Shown: positions 1-7,579, counted from the first letter of the stretch. The stretch is DNA of 21,023 bases from CBDDYU01 sp965235655 (GCA_965235655.1 CBDDYU010000005.1:1-21023), one strand, 5' to 3'. Notes: a model not told the origin generated them from the letters alone. Numbers and translations: made by a program.

Positions 1-1051
1 TAAGTGATCAATATAAATGGGCGTTTTGATGCCAAAGTTTTCTTCAACCTCATGTTGATGAATGTGGTGTGAGTGAACAAATACTGGAATCAAGTCCTCG
101 TTCTTAGTTTTTAACGTATAAATGAAATTCGTTCCTCTAAATTTTCTATCCACGATCTTAAGTTGAAGCTTACTCTTATCATCGTGTTCCAAATCCTCAG
201 GCTGGATTAATAATTTAACAAGAGTATCTTTTGGGTATTTATTGACTAAGTGTCCCTTGATCTGGCCTAAGCAAACATGTTCAACGGTTTCATCGTCAAT
301 GACTTTGGCATCAACAAGTATTCCTTTGTTTAGGAAGTTAGCAACCTCAATTGAATTTGGAGTATGGTGCACGTTGTATGGCGTATCATACTGCTTCATT
401 GTTTGACTTAAGATGATGCCACAATAATCTGCCATATCATAAGCTTCATAAGAATCATGTGTCACCATAATCGTCGTGATTTTTTTTTCTTTTAAGATTT
501 TCTTGATGTTCTTTTGCACTTCAACTTTTAAACTTTGATCAATGTTGGAAAAAGGCTCATCCAGCAACAATAAGTCTGGCTTTGACATTAAGTGATCGAG
601 CAAGTGAAACCCTTTGAGCTTCTCCAGCACTAATTTGATGAGGATATTTTCCCTCAAGACCCTCTAAGTGCAAGATCTCGATTAATTCCTTTGCATTCAT
701 TTCATAATTTGCTTTTCGATTTCGTTTTGCGCCAAAGTTAATGTTTTCCAAAACGGTAAAGTGAGGAAATAAACTATTGTCTTGGAATGACAGAGCAATG
801 TTTCTTCTCTCAGGCTCGATGTGCCTTTTTTCAGATGAAAGCGTTACCCCTTTTAAAATAATTTTTCCTTTTACGATTTTTTGTAAACCTGCGATGGATC
901 TTAAGATCGTAGTTTTCCCAATGCCTGATGGACCAAGTAAGCAAATAATATCGCCCTCATTTTTAATAGTAAGGTTAAAATCCAAAACCTTGTTATTCTT
1001 GCTCGCTACGAAGGTTACATTAGTTATTTGTAAGACATTTTGAAAAGGCAT
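1..1051 (-). CDS. fbpC: Ferric iron ABC transporter ATP-binding protein FbpC (frameshifted; C-terminus runs off the left edge)
   Basis: ATPase subunit that powers Fe3+ import with the FbpB permease and FbpA binding protein encoded just upstream. Seen: Walker A GPSGIGKT at residues 40-47, Q-loop SFQDN near residue 90, an ABC signature ISAGEAQR at 140-147 (S-A-G-E rather than the usual S-G-G-Q). The frame starting at 1051 then runs into a stop at 557. The neighbouring frame supplies, from about position 588 down to 1, the Walker B and D-loop LLLLDEPFSNID, the H-loop MVTHD and a TOBE-like C-terminal region, still open at base 1. Removing one base in the TTAA at 588-591 joins LARSL to MSKPDLLLLDEP without any gap. 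The gene is therefore intact except for a one-base insertion, probably a sequence error. It lies 14 nt after fbpB, with no clear Shine-Dalgarno. Confidence 0.88.
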
Positions 1052-1065
1052 AAGGATATATAATA

Positions 1066-2685
1066 TTATCTCTCCGAAAGTATATGTTTAGAAGTTAAAA
1101 AAACAAGTAATCCTCCCCACAAAATAAGGAACAGCGAAGGAAGAGCTGCACCCTCCAATAAATCTTGTGAAGCATAAGCGTGAGCTTTAGTTGCAAAGGT
1201 GTCAAAGTTAAAAGGCCTTAAGATCAAAGTCATAGGTAATTCCTTAATGATTTCAATTGCAATTAAGATCCCTATCAAGACGATACTATCTTTGAGTTGA
1301 GGAATATGAATTTTTCTAAAGGTTCTAAATTTAGTGTAACCCAGTAGGTAGGAACTTTCATCAATGGATTGATTAATCTTTAAATAACTTGATTTGATTC
1401 CATTAAATGCCAAAGAATAAAAACGAATGAAGTAAGCAAAGATCAGTCCAAGAACAGAACCAATGAATACACTCTTGATGCCGAAAATTCCAAATGTCTC
1501 TAGGGCTTCACTCGTCCAAGAGACAAAAGTTATGAAGGCAATGGCAAGGATAATCCCTGGCATCGCATAACCTGAAATGGAAAAAAGGCTAAGTTGATCT
1601 AATAATTTACTTTTTGAAATTCTATTGCCAAAATTAATCAGAAATGAAAATCCAATTAGCGCTATGCTGGCTAAGATGACTAAGGTTAGCGTATTTAGGT
1701 TTAAGGCAAGGATATCAATTTGTTCAAAGTATTTTGGAAACTTGATCGTCCAATAACTCATTTGCAAGAAGGGAAAAAGAAAACTCAAGAAAAATAAGAT
1801 CGATAAAAAAAGTGAAACTAAACGTCCCTTGTTCTTGGTGAGTTCAATCCTTGGAATTTGTCTAAAACCCTGTGAAGGCTGATGATACTTGGCATCACCT
1901 CTTGAATGATTTTCAACAAAGAAAAGCACGAAGATGAAGATTAGTAATATGAAAGATAATTGATTGGCCGTATTTAAGTCATCAAAGGATATCCAAGAAT
2001 TATAAATACCCGTTGTTAAGGTTGAGATGCCAAAGAAAGAAACGGTCCCAAAATCAGCCAAGCACTCCATGGCAACTAAGGCTAAGCCTGCAACGATTGC
2101 AGGTCGAGCTGATGGTAAGATAATTTTTAAAAAACTTTCTCGTGCGCTATAGCCAAGGTTCTTACTCACCTCAATTAAGTTGTGAGATTGATGATAAAAA
2201 GAGGCTCTCGTTAAAACATAAACATAACCAAACAATGAAAATGACATGGAAAGAATGGCTCCTATTAGACCATCAAACTTTGGAATGTAAGGATTGTAAT
2301 TTTGCTCCCCAAACAAGAAGCTCAATAAGCTATGTAATGAGCCATAATTTTCAAAGAAAGCGGTTAGCGAATAAGCATAAATGTAAGCTGGTACGGCAAA
2401 TGATAAGATCAATGCCCACTTGAAGAAATTCACTCCAGGAAATTCATAAAAGGAAACGAAGTAAGCTGCAAATACGCCAAGACAAAAAGTCAAACTCATC
2501 ACACCAATTAAAATCAGAAGAGAATTTGAAACATAAGTCATTAAGTAAGTTTCCCTCAGCAATTGATAGTATTCACTTGTCGAATTAAAGAAACTACCAA
2601 ACACCGTGATCAAGGGAATGGCGACGATCAAAGAAATGAAAAGTGATGCAATGAACCAAGGATTTATGTTTCTAATCAAACTCAT
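1066..2685 (-). CDS. fbpB: Ferric iron ABC transporter permease FbpB
   Basis: Inner-membrane permease of about 540 residues, the length of fused two-domain Fe3+ permeases of the FbpB/SfuB type (family knowledge). The sequence has about twelve hydrophobic segments. The two cytoplasmic EAA loops that dock the ATPase are visible: one around residues 175-200 (SKNLGYSARESFLKIILP, then a short ARPA segment) and one around 440-470 (SSYLLGYTKFRTFRKIHIPQ). The tandem halves support an internally duplicated permease. It starts 10 nt downstream of fbpA and ends 14 nt before fbpC, so it is the middle gene of the fbpABC operon and shares the Fur-controlled promoter upstream of fbpA. No internal break was seen. 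Confidence 0.92.
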   Translation of the reverse strand: MSLIRNINPWFIASLFISLIVAIPLITVFGSFFNSTSEYYQLLRETYLMTYVSNSLLILIGVMSLTFCLGVFAAYFVSFYEFPGVNFFKWALILSFAVPAYIYAYSLTAFFENYGSLHSLLSFLFGEQNYNPYIPKFDGLIGAILSMSFSLFGYVYVLTRASFYHQSHNLIEVSKNLGYSARESFLKIILPSARPAIVAGLALVAMECLADFGTVSFFGISTLTTGIYNSWISFDDLNTANQLSFILLIFIFVLFFVENHSRGDAKYHQPSQGFRQIPRIELTKNKGRLVSLFLSILFFLSFLFPFLQMSYWTIKFPKYFEQIDILALNLNTLTLVILASIALIGFSFLINFGNRISKSKLLDQLSLFSISGYAMPGIILAIAFITFVSWTSEALETFGIFGIKSVFIGSVLGLIFAYFIRFYSLAFNGIKSSYLKINQSIDESSYLLGYTKFRTFRKIHIPQLKDSIVLIGILIAIEIIKELPMTLILRPFNFDTFATKAHAYASQDLLEGAALPSLFLILWGGLLVFLTSKHILSER

Positions 2686-2695
2686 AACTTATTGA

Positions 2696-3712
2696 TTAAT
2701 TCCAACCCGCTTCAGTCATGATCCTTAAGGCTTCCGCTTGCCTCTTAGCAAAGGTTGAAACATTTGTTTCAAGGTCTTGTTTAAAGTCCAAGCCAAATTG
2801 CGAAATTAAGGGACTAGGTTCAACACCATCGATGATGGGGTATTCAAAGGTATTGTTGACGATATGCTTTTGAGCTTCAGGAGTAACAAGGAATTCTAAT
2901 AATTTAACCGCGTTATCCTTATTAGGTGCATGCTTTAATATGCCAGCTCCACTAATGTTCATATGAGTGCCTCGACCTTTTTGATTAGGAAATAATATTT
3001 TAACTTTCCTTGCTGCAACTTCTTGTTCAGAACCTTTTTCACCTGATAGCATCAAGGCAATGTAATACGTATTAGCAATGGCATAATCAGCTTCACCAGC
3101 TGCCACAGCTAAGATTTGTGATCGGTCATTACCTTTTGCAGGCCTAGCAAAGTTTTTGACAAATTCTTTAACCCAAATCTTTGTTTCTTCCAAACCATCA
3201 TTCTCAATCAGTGAAGCGACCAAGGATTGATTGTAAACACTATTGGATTGTCTAATGACGATCTTACCTTTGAATTCAGGATAAGACAGATCTTCATAAC
3301 TTAAGTTTGGATCTGGCGTAGTCCTTGAGGGATCATAAAAAATCACCCGTGCTCGTTTTGCAATCCCAACCCAATACTCTGTTCTTAATTGTTCAGGCAC
3401 CACTGATTTTATTAAATTAGAATTTGCGCCCGTTTGAAATAATCCTTCAGCTTCAAATGTACCAAGCTTTCCAGCATCAGCAGTGATGTAAAGATCTGCT
3501 TTACTGTCTTTATCTTCTTCCTTAATTCTTTTTTGAAGCGCACCATCTTCGCCAGAGATGACGTTTACTTTGATGCCAGTTTGTTCTGTAAATTTTTTAT
3601 ACAATTCAATATCAGACTCATAATGTCTTGAAGTAAAAACATTTACTTCATTAGCAAAAACATTGCCCAGCATTGCTGAGAGAAATAATAAGCTCGCTAC
3701 GATAAATTTCAT
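2696..3712 (-). CDS. fbpA: Periplasmic Fe3+-binding protein FbpA/FutA/IdiA type
   Basis: Solute-binding protein that captures ferric iron in the periplasm and passes it to FbpB/FbpC. Residues 1-20 form a Sec signal peptide with an expected cut after VFA. The mature protein opens with VNVFTSRHY, the HY pair (residues 30-31) typical of the FutA/IdiA branch. A second iron-ligand motif with twin tyrosines, NTYYIAL, sits near residues 214-220, and another conserved tyrosine is at about 160. The length of 338 aa is normal for the family. The start is fixed by the signal peptide. It lies just 8 nt from the proximal Fur box, and no good Shine-Dalgarno is present, so the leader is predicted to be very short (about 20-25 nt). 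Confidence 0.93.
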   Translation of the reverse strand: MKFIVASLLFLSAMLGNVFANEVNVFTSRHYESDIELYKKFTEQTGIKVNVISGEDGALQKRIKEEDKDSKADLYITADAGKLGTFEAEGLFQTGANSNLIKSVVPEQLRTEYWVGIAKRARVIFYDPSRTTPDPNLSYEDLSYPEFKGKIVIRQSNSVYNQSLVASLIENDGLEETKIWVKEFVKNFARPAKGNDRSQILAVAAGEADYAIANTYYIALMLSGEKGSEQEVAARKVKILFPNQKGRGTHMNISGAGILKHAPNKDNAVKLLEFLVTPEAQKHIVNNTFEYPIIDGVEPSPLISQFGLDFKQDLETNVSTFAKRQAEALRIMTEAGWN

Positions 3713-3719
3713 TCTAGTA

Positions 3720-3738
3720 ATTGATAATCATTCTCAAT
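3720..3738. promoter_or_regulatory. Fur box, fbpA-proximal
   Basis: ATTGATAATCATTCTCAAT. The core TGATAAT-C-ATTCTCA matches the 7-1-7 Fur palindrome with one mismatch. It covers the predicted transcription start of fbpABC, which implies repression by iron-loaded Fur. An identical copy lies 33 bp away. Confidence 0.85.
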
Positions 3739-3741
3739 TAA

Positions 3742-3770
3742 AGTATATTGCAATTGATAATCATTCTCAA
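3742..3770 (-). promoter_or_regulatory. Predicted sigma70-like promoter of fbpABC
   Basis: On the minus strand TTGAGA (3770-3765) is followed by exactly 17 nt and then TATACT (3747-3742), close to the consensus -35 and -10 boxes with ideal spacing. The -35 lies inside the distal Fur box. The expected start point, near 3735, falls inside the proximal Fur box, so binding of either box would block RNA polymerase. Confidence 0.7.
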
Positions 3771-3771
3771 T
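3753..3771. promoter_or_regulatory. Fur box, fbpA-distal
   Basis: A perfect 19-bp repeat of the box at 3720-3738, 33 bp centre to centre (about three helical turns). It overlaps the predicted -35 of fbpABC and is 41 bp upstream of cutA, so it could also influence that divergent gene. Confidence 0.85.
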
Positions 3772-3812
3772 AGTGTCGCAGTGTAAATAACCTGATATAA
3801 CCTAAGTAATTT

Positions 3813-4127
3813 ATGAAAATTCACTTTATCTACGTTACTTTTAACAAACTTAAGAACGCAAATGCACTAGGAGCAAAGTTAGTTAAGTTAAGACTTGCTG
3901 CTTGTACGAATGTCATTCCAAACATTCATTCAACTTATGCTTGGAAGGGTAAAATCGTAGTCGATAAAGAATGCGCAATGATTGTCAAAACCACAAGTGC
4001 AAAAGTTAAACAAGCAATTCAATTCATTAAATCCAATCATCCCTATGAGCAACCAGCGATCTCAGCTTTTGCAGCCTCACACGTAGATAAAGATTTTGCT
4101 AAGTGGGTAATAGGTCAAACGAAGTAA
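3813..4127 (+). CDS. cutA: Divalent-cation tolerance protein CutA
   Basis: Small cytoplasmic trimer-forming protein of the CutA1 family, associated with copper and other divalent-metal tolerance; its biochemical role is still debated. Seen: length 104 aa (family about 105-110), the conserved segment AACTNVIPNIHSTYAWKGKI, and the late signature HPYEQPAI at about residues 76-83. It is transcribed divergently from fbpA across a 100-nt spacer that contains both Fur boxes. No clear -10/-35 of its own and no strong Shine-Dalgarno were found. The start was chosen because the hydrophobic first strand (KIHFIYVTF) begins directly after this ATG. Confidence 0.92.
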   Translation: MKIHFIYVTFNKLKNANALGAKLVKLRLAACTNVIPNIHSTYAWKGKIVVDKECAMIVKTTSAKVKQAIQFIKSNHPYEQPAISAFAASHVDKDFAKWVIGQTK

Positions 4128-4144
4128 TAAGGCTTGCACTAGCC

Positions 4145-4273
4145 ATGACTAAAAGAGAGAGGGAGATCAGGCTAGCGCAATTAACCAAACTTAACGTTCA
4201 AATGTTTCTAATTTATGACAAGGGAAAGAATCTTTTGTCGCAGATTCAAAATAACTCTCATTACACAATTTAG
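4145..4273 (+). CDS. Possible small protein, 42 aa, unknown
   Basis: ATG-to-TAG frame with a basic N-terminus (MTKREREIRLAQLTK) and a mixed, protein-like composition. It begins 17 nt after the cutA stop on the same strand. There is no properly spaced Shine-Dalgarno and no recognisable domain, so it may be chance. Listed because it fills part of an otherwise unexplained 469-nt gap. Confidence 0.22.
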   Translation: MTKREREIRLAQLTKLNVQMFLIYDKGKNLLSQIQNNSHYTI

Positions 4274-4322
4274 TCATAAAAGCATTTCGAATTAGTCACA
4301 ATGGCTACCTATATGAGTAATC

Positions 4323-4433
4323 ATGAAAACATTAATAAAAAAAACATCAAGACAATTAGTTGGTGCCTTATTCTTCACGTTAATCATGATGGGCGTTCTG
4401 TCAACTCCATTTATGCTTTACATGTTGCATTAA
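4323..4433 (+). CDS. Candidate small membrane protein, 36 aa, one TM segment
   Basis: The frame has a lysine/arginine-rich N-terminus (MKTLIKKTSRQ), a hydrophobic stretch of about 20 residues (LVGALFFTLIMMGVL) and a C-terminal tail STPFMLYMLH, the layout of a positive-inside single-span protein. The last ten codons plus stop are repeated at 10176-10207 (27 of 32 bases equal, translated PFILYMLF before an aligned stop). A second copy whose similarity keeps the reading frame and stop argues that the frame is or was coding. No family is recognised. The Shine-Dalgarno is weak at best (GAG about 6 nt upstream). Confidence 0.5.
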   Translation: MKTLIKKTSRQLVGALFFTLIMMGVLSTPFMLYMLH

Positions 4434-4482
4434 GTCTTTAACTTTTGCTGAAGCAATGGAATTTAATTACCAAAGCTTCTTG

Positions 4483-4528
4483 TTCCTAAAAGGCAAAACG
4501 CAACTTGCGCTTTTGCCTAAATTAGGAA
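4483..4528 (+). terminator. Two-tier hairpin, probable transcription terminator
   Basis: Inner stem AGGCAAAA/TTTTGCCT continued by CGC/GCG around the loop AACTT with one bulged C. Outer stem TTCCTAA/TTAGGAA. Followed by a T-rich stretch (TTTTCTTTC). It sits 49 nt after the 36-aa frame and would end cutA-side transcription. A structured small RNA is an alternative. Confidence 0.5.
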
Positions 4529-4544
4529 TTTTCTTTCGAGATAA

Positions 4545-4576
4545 CTTTAGCTTAATTAACTTTGCTTAAGTTAAAG
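4545..4576 (-). terminator. AT-rich inverted repeat downstream of the msrB unit
   Basis: CTTTAGCTTAA and TTAAGTTAAAG pair over 11 bp (one G-T wobble) around a 10-nt loop, 20 nt past the stop of the minus-strand membrane protein gene. It lacks a clean U-run, so terminator function is a guess. Confidence 0.25.
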
Positions 4577-4596
4577 CTTAAATTACTTTTCATTAT

Positions 4597-5052
4597 TTAT
4601 TTTTTGAATTTCTTAGCTAGAGAAGAATAAAAGACGATGATCAAGATGGCTGAAAAAATGAATACGGAAATAAAATTCATTATTTCATCAATGGGACCGT
4701 AGAGGCCATATTGATTGATGAAGGGAAAAATGAACACCATAATGACGTTGGTGATTAAGAATAAATTACGTCCAATCTTTTTAAGCTGCCATAACTTATA
4801 AAGTGAAAAGAGATAAGCAATCAAGACAACGCTATAAAATATGAAGAACAAGAAGACATTTTCTGTATATTGATCTTGAATGCCATTTTCATAGGCAATG
4901 ACAAAGTCCCTGATTGGTTTAGGTACTAAAAGATATCCATTCGTAAAAGCAATGAAGAGAATGGATAAAACAAATAAACCAATATCAATTAAAATTAATC
5001 TTTTTAGAATGGCATGAAGATTTTTTTCATTAAACTTTTTGAATTTAATCAT
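4597..5052 (-). CDS. Hypothetical integral membrane protein, 151 aa, about four TM segments
   Basis: Not recognised. Hydrophobic spans lie at about residues 15-40, 65-88, 97-115 and 122-145, with lysine-rich ends (start MIKFKKFNEKN, end SSLAKKFKK) that suggest both termini are cytoplasmic. No conserved polar or cysteine motif was seen. It starts 18 nt after the msrB stop on the same strand, so the two are probably co-transcribed, and a role linked to envelope oxidative repair would be only a guess from position. Confidence 0.7.
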   Translation of the reverse strand: MIKFKKFNEKNLHAILKRLILIDIGLFVLSILFIAFTNGYLLVPKPIRDFVIAYENGIQDQYTENVFLFFIFYSVVLIAYLFSLYKLWQLKKIGRNLFLITNVIMVFIFPFINQYGLYGPIDEIMNFISVFIFSAILIIVFYSSLAKKFKK

Positions 5053-5070
5053 ATTAAAGAATTACCATAG

Positions 5071-5544
5071 TTATGCTTTTGGAGCGAATGTAAGGCTCAA
5101 GCCATTGTTACAATATCTCTTACCCGTAGGTTGAGGACCATCATCAAACACATGTCCGTGATGTCCTTCACAAACAGCACAGTGATATTCAGTCCTTGGC
5201 ATTAATAATTTAAAATCTAATTTGGTGCCAATGACATTTGGATAATGCTCGAAGAAAGAAGGCCAACCCGTACCGCTGTCGTATTTCATTTTACTGCTGA
5301 ATAATGGTGTTTTACATCCAGCACAAAGATATTCACCTTCTCTTTTTTCATCATTCAATGCACTAGTAAAAGGAGGTTCCGTTCCTTCTTGTCTTAGGAT
5401 GTAATATTGATCATTCGTTAAAAGTTCCTTCCACTCCTTATTCGATTTAATGACCTTCTTGATGTCTTGAGCAAAGGCTTGAAGTGTAACGAAGGGCGAC
5501 AATAGTCCCATAGTTAGAAGCTTTATGAATTTTCTTTTTTTCAT
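5071..5544 (-). CDS. msrB: Exported peptide-methionine (R)-S-oxide reductase MsrB
   Basis: Reduces methionine-R-sulfoxide in oxidised proteins. The MsrB fold is clear: zinc-binding pairs CAGC (C74, C77) and CAVC (C122, C125), the substrate-site segment SGTGWPSF (90-97), HHGHVFDDG (128-136) and the catalytic cysteine in RYCNN (C145). Residues 1-25 form an N-terminal export signal, MKKRKFIKLL followed by a hydrophobic core and a cut near AFA. The KRKFIK start resembles a relaxed Tat motif, so Tat or Sec export are both possible. Most cytosolic MsrB proteins lack this leader, so this one probably repairs periplasmic proteins. It is divergent, by 20 nt, from a CxxC AhpD-like gene. Confidence 0.94.
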   Translation of the reverse strand: MKKRKFIKLLTMGLLSPFVTLQAFAQDIKKVIKSNKEWKELLTNDQYYILRQEGTEPPFTSALNDEKREGEYLCAGCKTPLFSSKMKYDSGTGWPSFFEHYPNVIGTKLDFKLLMPRTEYHCAVCEGHHGHVFDDGPQPTGKRYCNNGLSLTFAPKA

Positions 5545-5564
5545 TCCTAATGTTAATGTAACTT

Positions 5565-6114
5565 ATGTGGCTTAAATTTGAAAACGACCAATTACCGCTG
5601 CTCACCCGGCTAATTTTATTCTTGCAAAGAAAGAAATTTGGCTTTGATCTTAATCCCACGAAAGCTTGGGGCATGGTTCCAAGATTGATGCTTGGAATGA
5701 ATTTCTTCTTTAAATTAATATCCAGTAAGAGATCAGGAATTGATGCAAGTCTTAGAACATTGATTTCGGTTAGGATCTCACAAATCAACAATTGTGAATT
5801 TTGCGTTGATATGAACAGTCATTTATTTTTTGAAAGCAAGGGAGAAACTGAGAAGATAAGTCAGTTAAAATCTTGGCAAGCTAATAATATTTATTCTGCA
5901 AAGGGAACAGGTTGCGCTTGAATACGCAGAGACCGTTACGATTACGGGTAGGACTGTTACGCCAGAGTTACAAACAAAATTACTACAACATTTTAAAAAA
6001 GAGGAAATCATCGAACTTACCGCCATTATTGCTTATCAAAATTTATCGAGTAAGTTTAATAGTGCTCTTGATATCAAGCCTAATGGTTTTTGCGATATTC
6101 CTAAATCTAAATAA
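5565..6114 (+). CDS. Carboxymuconolactone decarboxylase / AhpD-like protein (one-base frameshift)
   Basis: AhpD-like family with a redox CxxC and histidine: CEFC at residues 77-80, then H86 (CxxCxxxxxH), preceded by LISVRISQINN as in alkylhydroperoxidase cores. The first frame ends at 5921 shortly after KSWQANNIYSAK. In the next frame EQVALEYAETVTITGRTVTP continues to a taa at 6112-6114, including the family-typical stretch EIIELTAIIAYQNLSSKFNSAL. Dropping one G from the GGG at 5903-5905 joins the two, giving about 182 aa. Probably an intact gene with a homopolymer error. The msrB gene is divergent and adjacent, which suggests a shared response to oxidants. Its 3' end overlaps the convergent DUF2064 gene by 8 nt. 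Confidence 0.83.
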
Positions 6115-6718
6115 AACTCTTCTCATTAGCCCTTAAGAAAATAAGCAAATCCTTTTGTGCATCAGTTAAATGCGTTTCATTTAATTGTAATTGCTCATAA
6201 GCTTTTTTAAGATCTAAGCTAACATCAACGTCAGTATATATTTTCTCAACAACATCAACTGAACCAAGGCAACTTTTAAGCGTTTGCATCACTGAAGAGG
6301 TTGAGGAATTAATTTTACTCAAGCACTGAACTACATCTTGATCCTTGCTTAACATGAAGCAAAATCCTCCATCTGCCGTTGCAAAGAAAAGACTTTTATT
6401 AGCTAACTTATTAGACAAAGCTTGATTTAAATCATCTGCATTTAGAGTAGGGATATCAGAGCCAAGCAAAGCTACTTTACCAATCGTCTTAAGAGCTAAT
6501 TGACTAACCTCACTCATCATTAAGCTTAAGGCTTGATCTTGATTTAAGAGTTTACCTTGATGAATGGGACTTAACGAATTCAAGCTAGCTTCATCATTGT
6601 GCTTACAAACTTTAACAAAATGAATATCCTCTTTAAGGTTTAATTGATTTAAATTTTGATTGGTAATATTTAAGAATTTTTCATTTAAATGGTTAACGAA
6701 TTCATCATCTGAATTCAT
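6107..6718 (-). CDS. DUF2064 / TIGR04282-type nucleotidyl- or glycosyl-transferase domain (C-terminal half of a broken two-domain gene)
   Basis: The core VALLGSDIPTLNADDLNQAL and the later ADGGFCFMLS match the GSDxPxL and DGGY/F signatures of the rSAM-associated transferase 1 family (GT-A-like, also annotated arsenosugar biosynthesis). The family's N-terminal strand (I-V-hydrophobic, K-x-P, K-x-R-L) is missing from this frame. It is found instead at the end of the neighbouring upstream frame, as SIVVATFLKDPSSKESKSRL. Skipping one base within the 14-nt overlap (6705-6718) joins RLRNEF to DDEFVNHLNEKFL, as the family requires. So either one fused protein with a frameshift in the read, or two overlapping genes. 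The first is much more likely. The real substrate is unknown. Confidence 0.75.
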   Translation of the reverse strand: MNSDDEFVNHLNEKFLNITNQNLNQLNLKEDIHFVKVCKHNDEASLNSLSPIHQGKLLNQDQALSLMMSEVSQLALKTIGKVALLGSDIPTLNADDLNQALSNKLANKSLFFATADGGFCFMLSKDQDVVQCLSKINSSTSSVMQTLKSCLGSVDVVEKIYTDVDVSLDLKKAYEQLQLNETHLTDAQKDLLIFLRANEKSFI

Positions 6719-7424
6719 TTCTTAATCTTGATTTACTTTCTTTTGAACTTGGATCTTTTAGAAAAGTTGCAACCACAATGCTCTTTTTTTTCTTACGAAA
6801 CTTAATGGCTTGCACAAGGGTTTTTGATAAAGTTTTTAGCGTTTGAACTATTTTCTGATTTAAATATTTCTTAGCAGAAGTGATTATATTTTTATTGATG
6901 ACGTTGAGCTTGATATTTAACGACTTCGTTCGCCATATAAACTCATGATCTTCTCCCTCTAATAACCGTTCATTGAAAGGGCCAATGAAGTTGAATAATT
7001 TTTTACTCATCAAGAAAGATTGATCACCAAAGGGAATGCCAAAAGCCTTAGTCCTAAAATTTGCCCCAGCTGCAATCCACCAACAATTAGCCTGATCAAA
7101 TTGAAGCAAAAAAGTAGCTAGCTCAAATTCACTTAACTCCGTTAAGTCTGCCGAGGAAATGTTTTCTATATTAGAATCTAAGTGCAAGAACCAAAGATGG
7201 TTTCTCGTTGATAGTCTAACTCCTGCATTCAAGGCCTTTGCCCTTGAGGAATGGCTTAAGAAGCTTAATTGATCCACTTCCATTTTTGCTTGTTTGAAAA
7301 ATTGATTGTCCTCATCAATGACTAAGATGATCTCACAACCTTTAAACTTTTCTTTGATTTGCTTGATGAGTTTAAAATCATCTTCACGTTTTCCAACGGG
7401 AATGATGATACTTAGATCCATCAT
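6705..7424 (-). CDS. TIGR04283-type family 2 glycosyltransferase, fused by frameshift to the DUF2064 domain
   Basis: GT-A fold: start LSIIIPV, then EIILVIDEDN, SSRAKALNAG (the R-x-x-x-x-N-A-G nucleotide-sugar motif), WFLHLDSN (HxD, metal site), FGDQSFLMSKKLF, and LLEGEDHEF followed by RTK. The C-terminal SAKKY resembles the SxRRY end motif of rSAM-associated transferase 2 (TIGR04283). The last 25 residues, KKSIVVATFLKDPSSKESK onward, are the first strand of a TIGR04282 domain. Its ATG (7424) overlaps the stop of the 52-aa gene as ATGA, so the two are translationally coupled; a second ATG follows at once. Members are tied to arsenosugar or other surface glycosylation by neighbourhood only, so the donor and acceptor are unknown. 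Confidence 0.82.
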   Translation of the reverse strand: MMDLSIIIPVGKREDDFKLIKQIKEKFKGCEIILVIDEDNQFFKQAKMEVDQLSFLSHSSRAKALNAGVRLSTRNHLWFLHLDSNIENISSADLTELSEFELATFLLQFDQANCWWIAAGANFRTKAFGIPFGDQSFLMSKKLFNFIGPFNERLLEGEDHEFIWRTKSLNIKLNVINKNIITSAKKYLNQKIVQTLKTLSKTLVQAIKFRKKKKSIVVATFLKDPSSKESKSRLRNEFR

Positions 7425-7579
7425 TTACTTACGAAGAAATCTCTTAATGTACCAATGGCAACGAACCAATAAAGTCTTAGCTTGTTCCAAAAACCTTTCT
7501 TCTGACGAAGTAGGTAATACTTATCAAGGCCACACTTAGTCTTGATGAAGTTGTTAATGTTTGGTTTTGAATCTTTCAT
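7421..7579 (-). CDS. Small basic protein, 52 aa, inside the operon
   Basis: An ATG frame that begins inside the last codons of the TVP38 gene (26-nt overlap) and stops in a 4-nt ATGA overlap with the glycosyltransferase start. It is preceded by AAGGA 3 nt from the start. The protein is lysine/arginine-rich, with an aromatic, amphipathic second half (GFWNKLRLYWFVAIGTLRDF) that might lie along the membrane. No family is recognised. Evidence for being real is the fit between two overlapping neighbours without gap and the absence of any other frame in that interval. Confidence 0.68.
   Translation of the reverse strand: MKDSKPNINNFIKTKCGLDKYYLLRQKKGFWNKLRLYWFVAIGTLRDFFVSK

Noticed and set aside
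777..1043. Long open frame on the plus strand opposite fbpC
   Set aside because: Antisense shadow; fbpC motifs explain the minus strand and this frame shows no domain.
2142..2423. Plus-strand frame opposite fbpB
   Set aside because: Antisense of a clear permease; cysteine- and lysine-rich nonsense composition.
5447..5791. Minus-strand frame across msrB start and the AhpD-like gene
   Set aside because: Overlaps two recognisable genes and the spacer between them; no signature.
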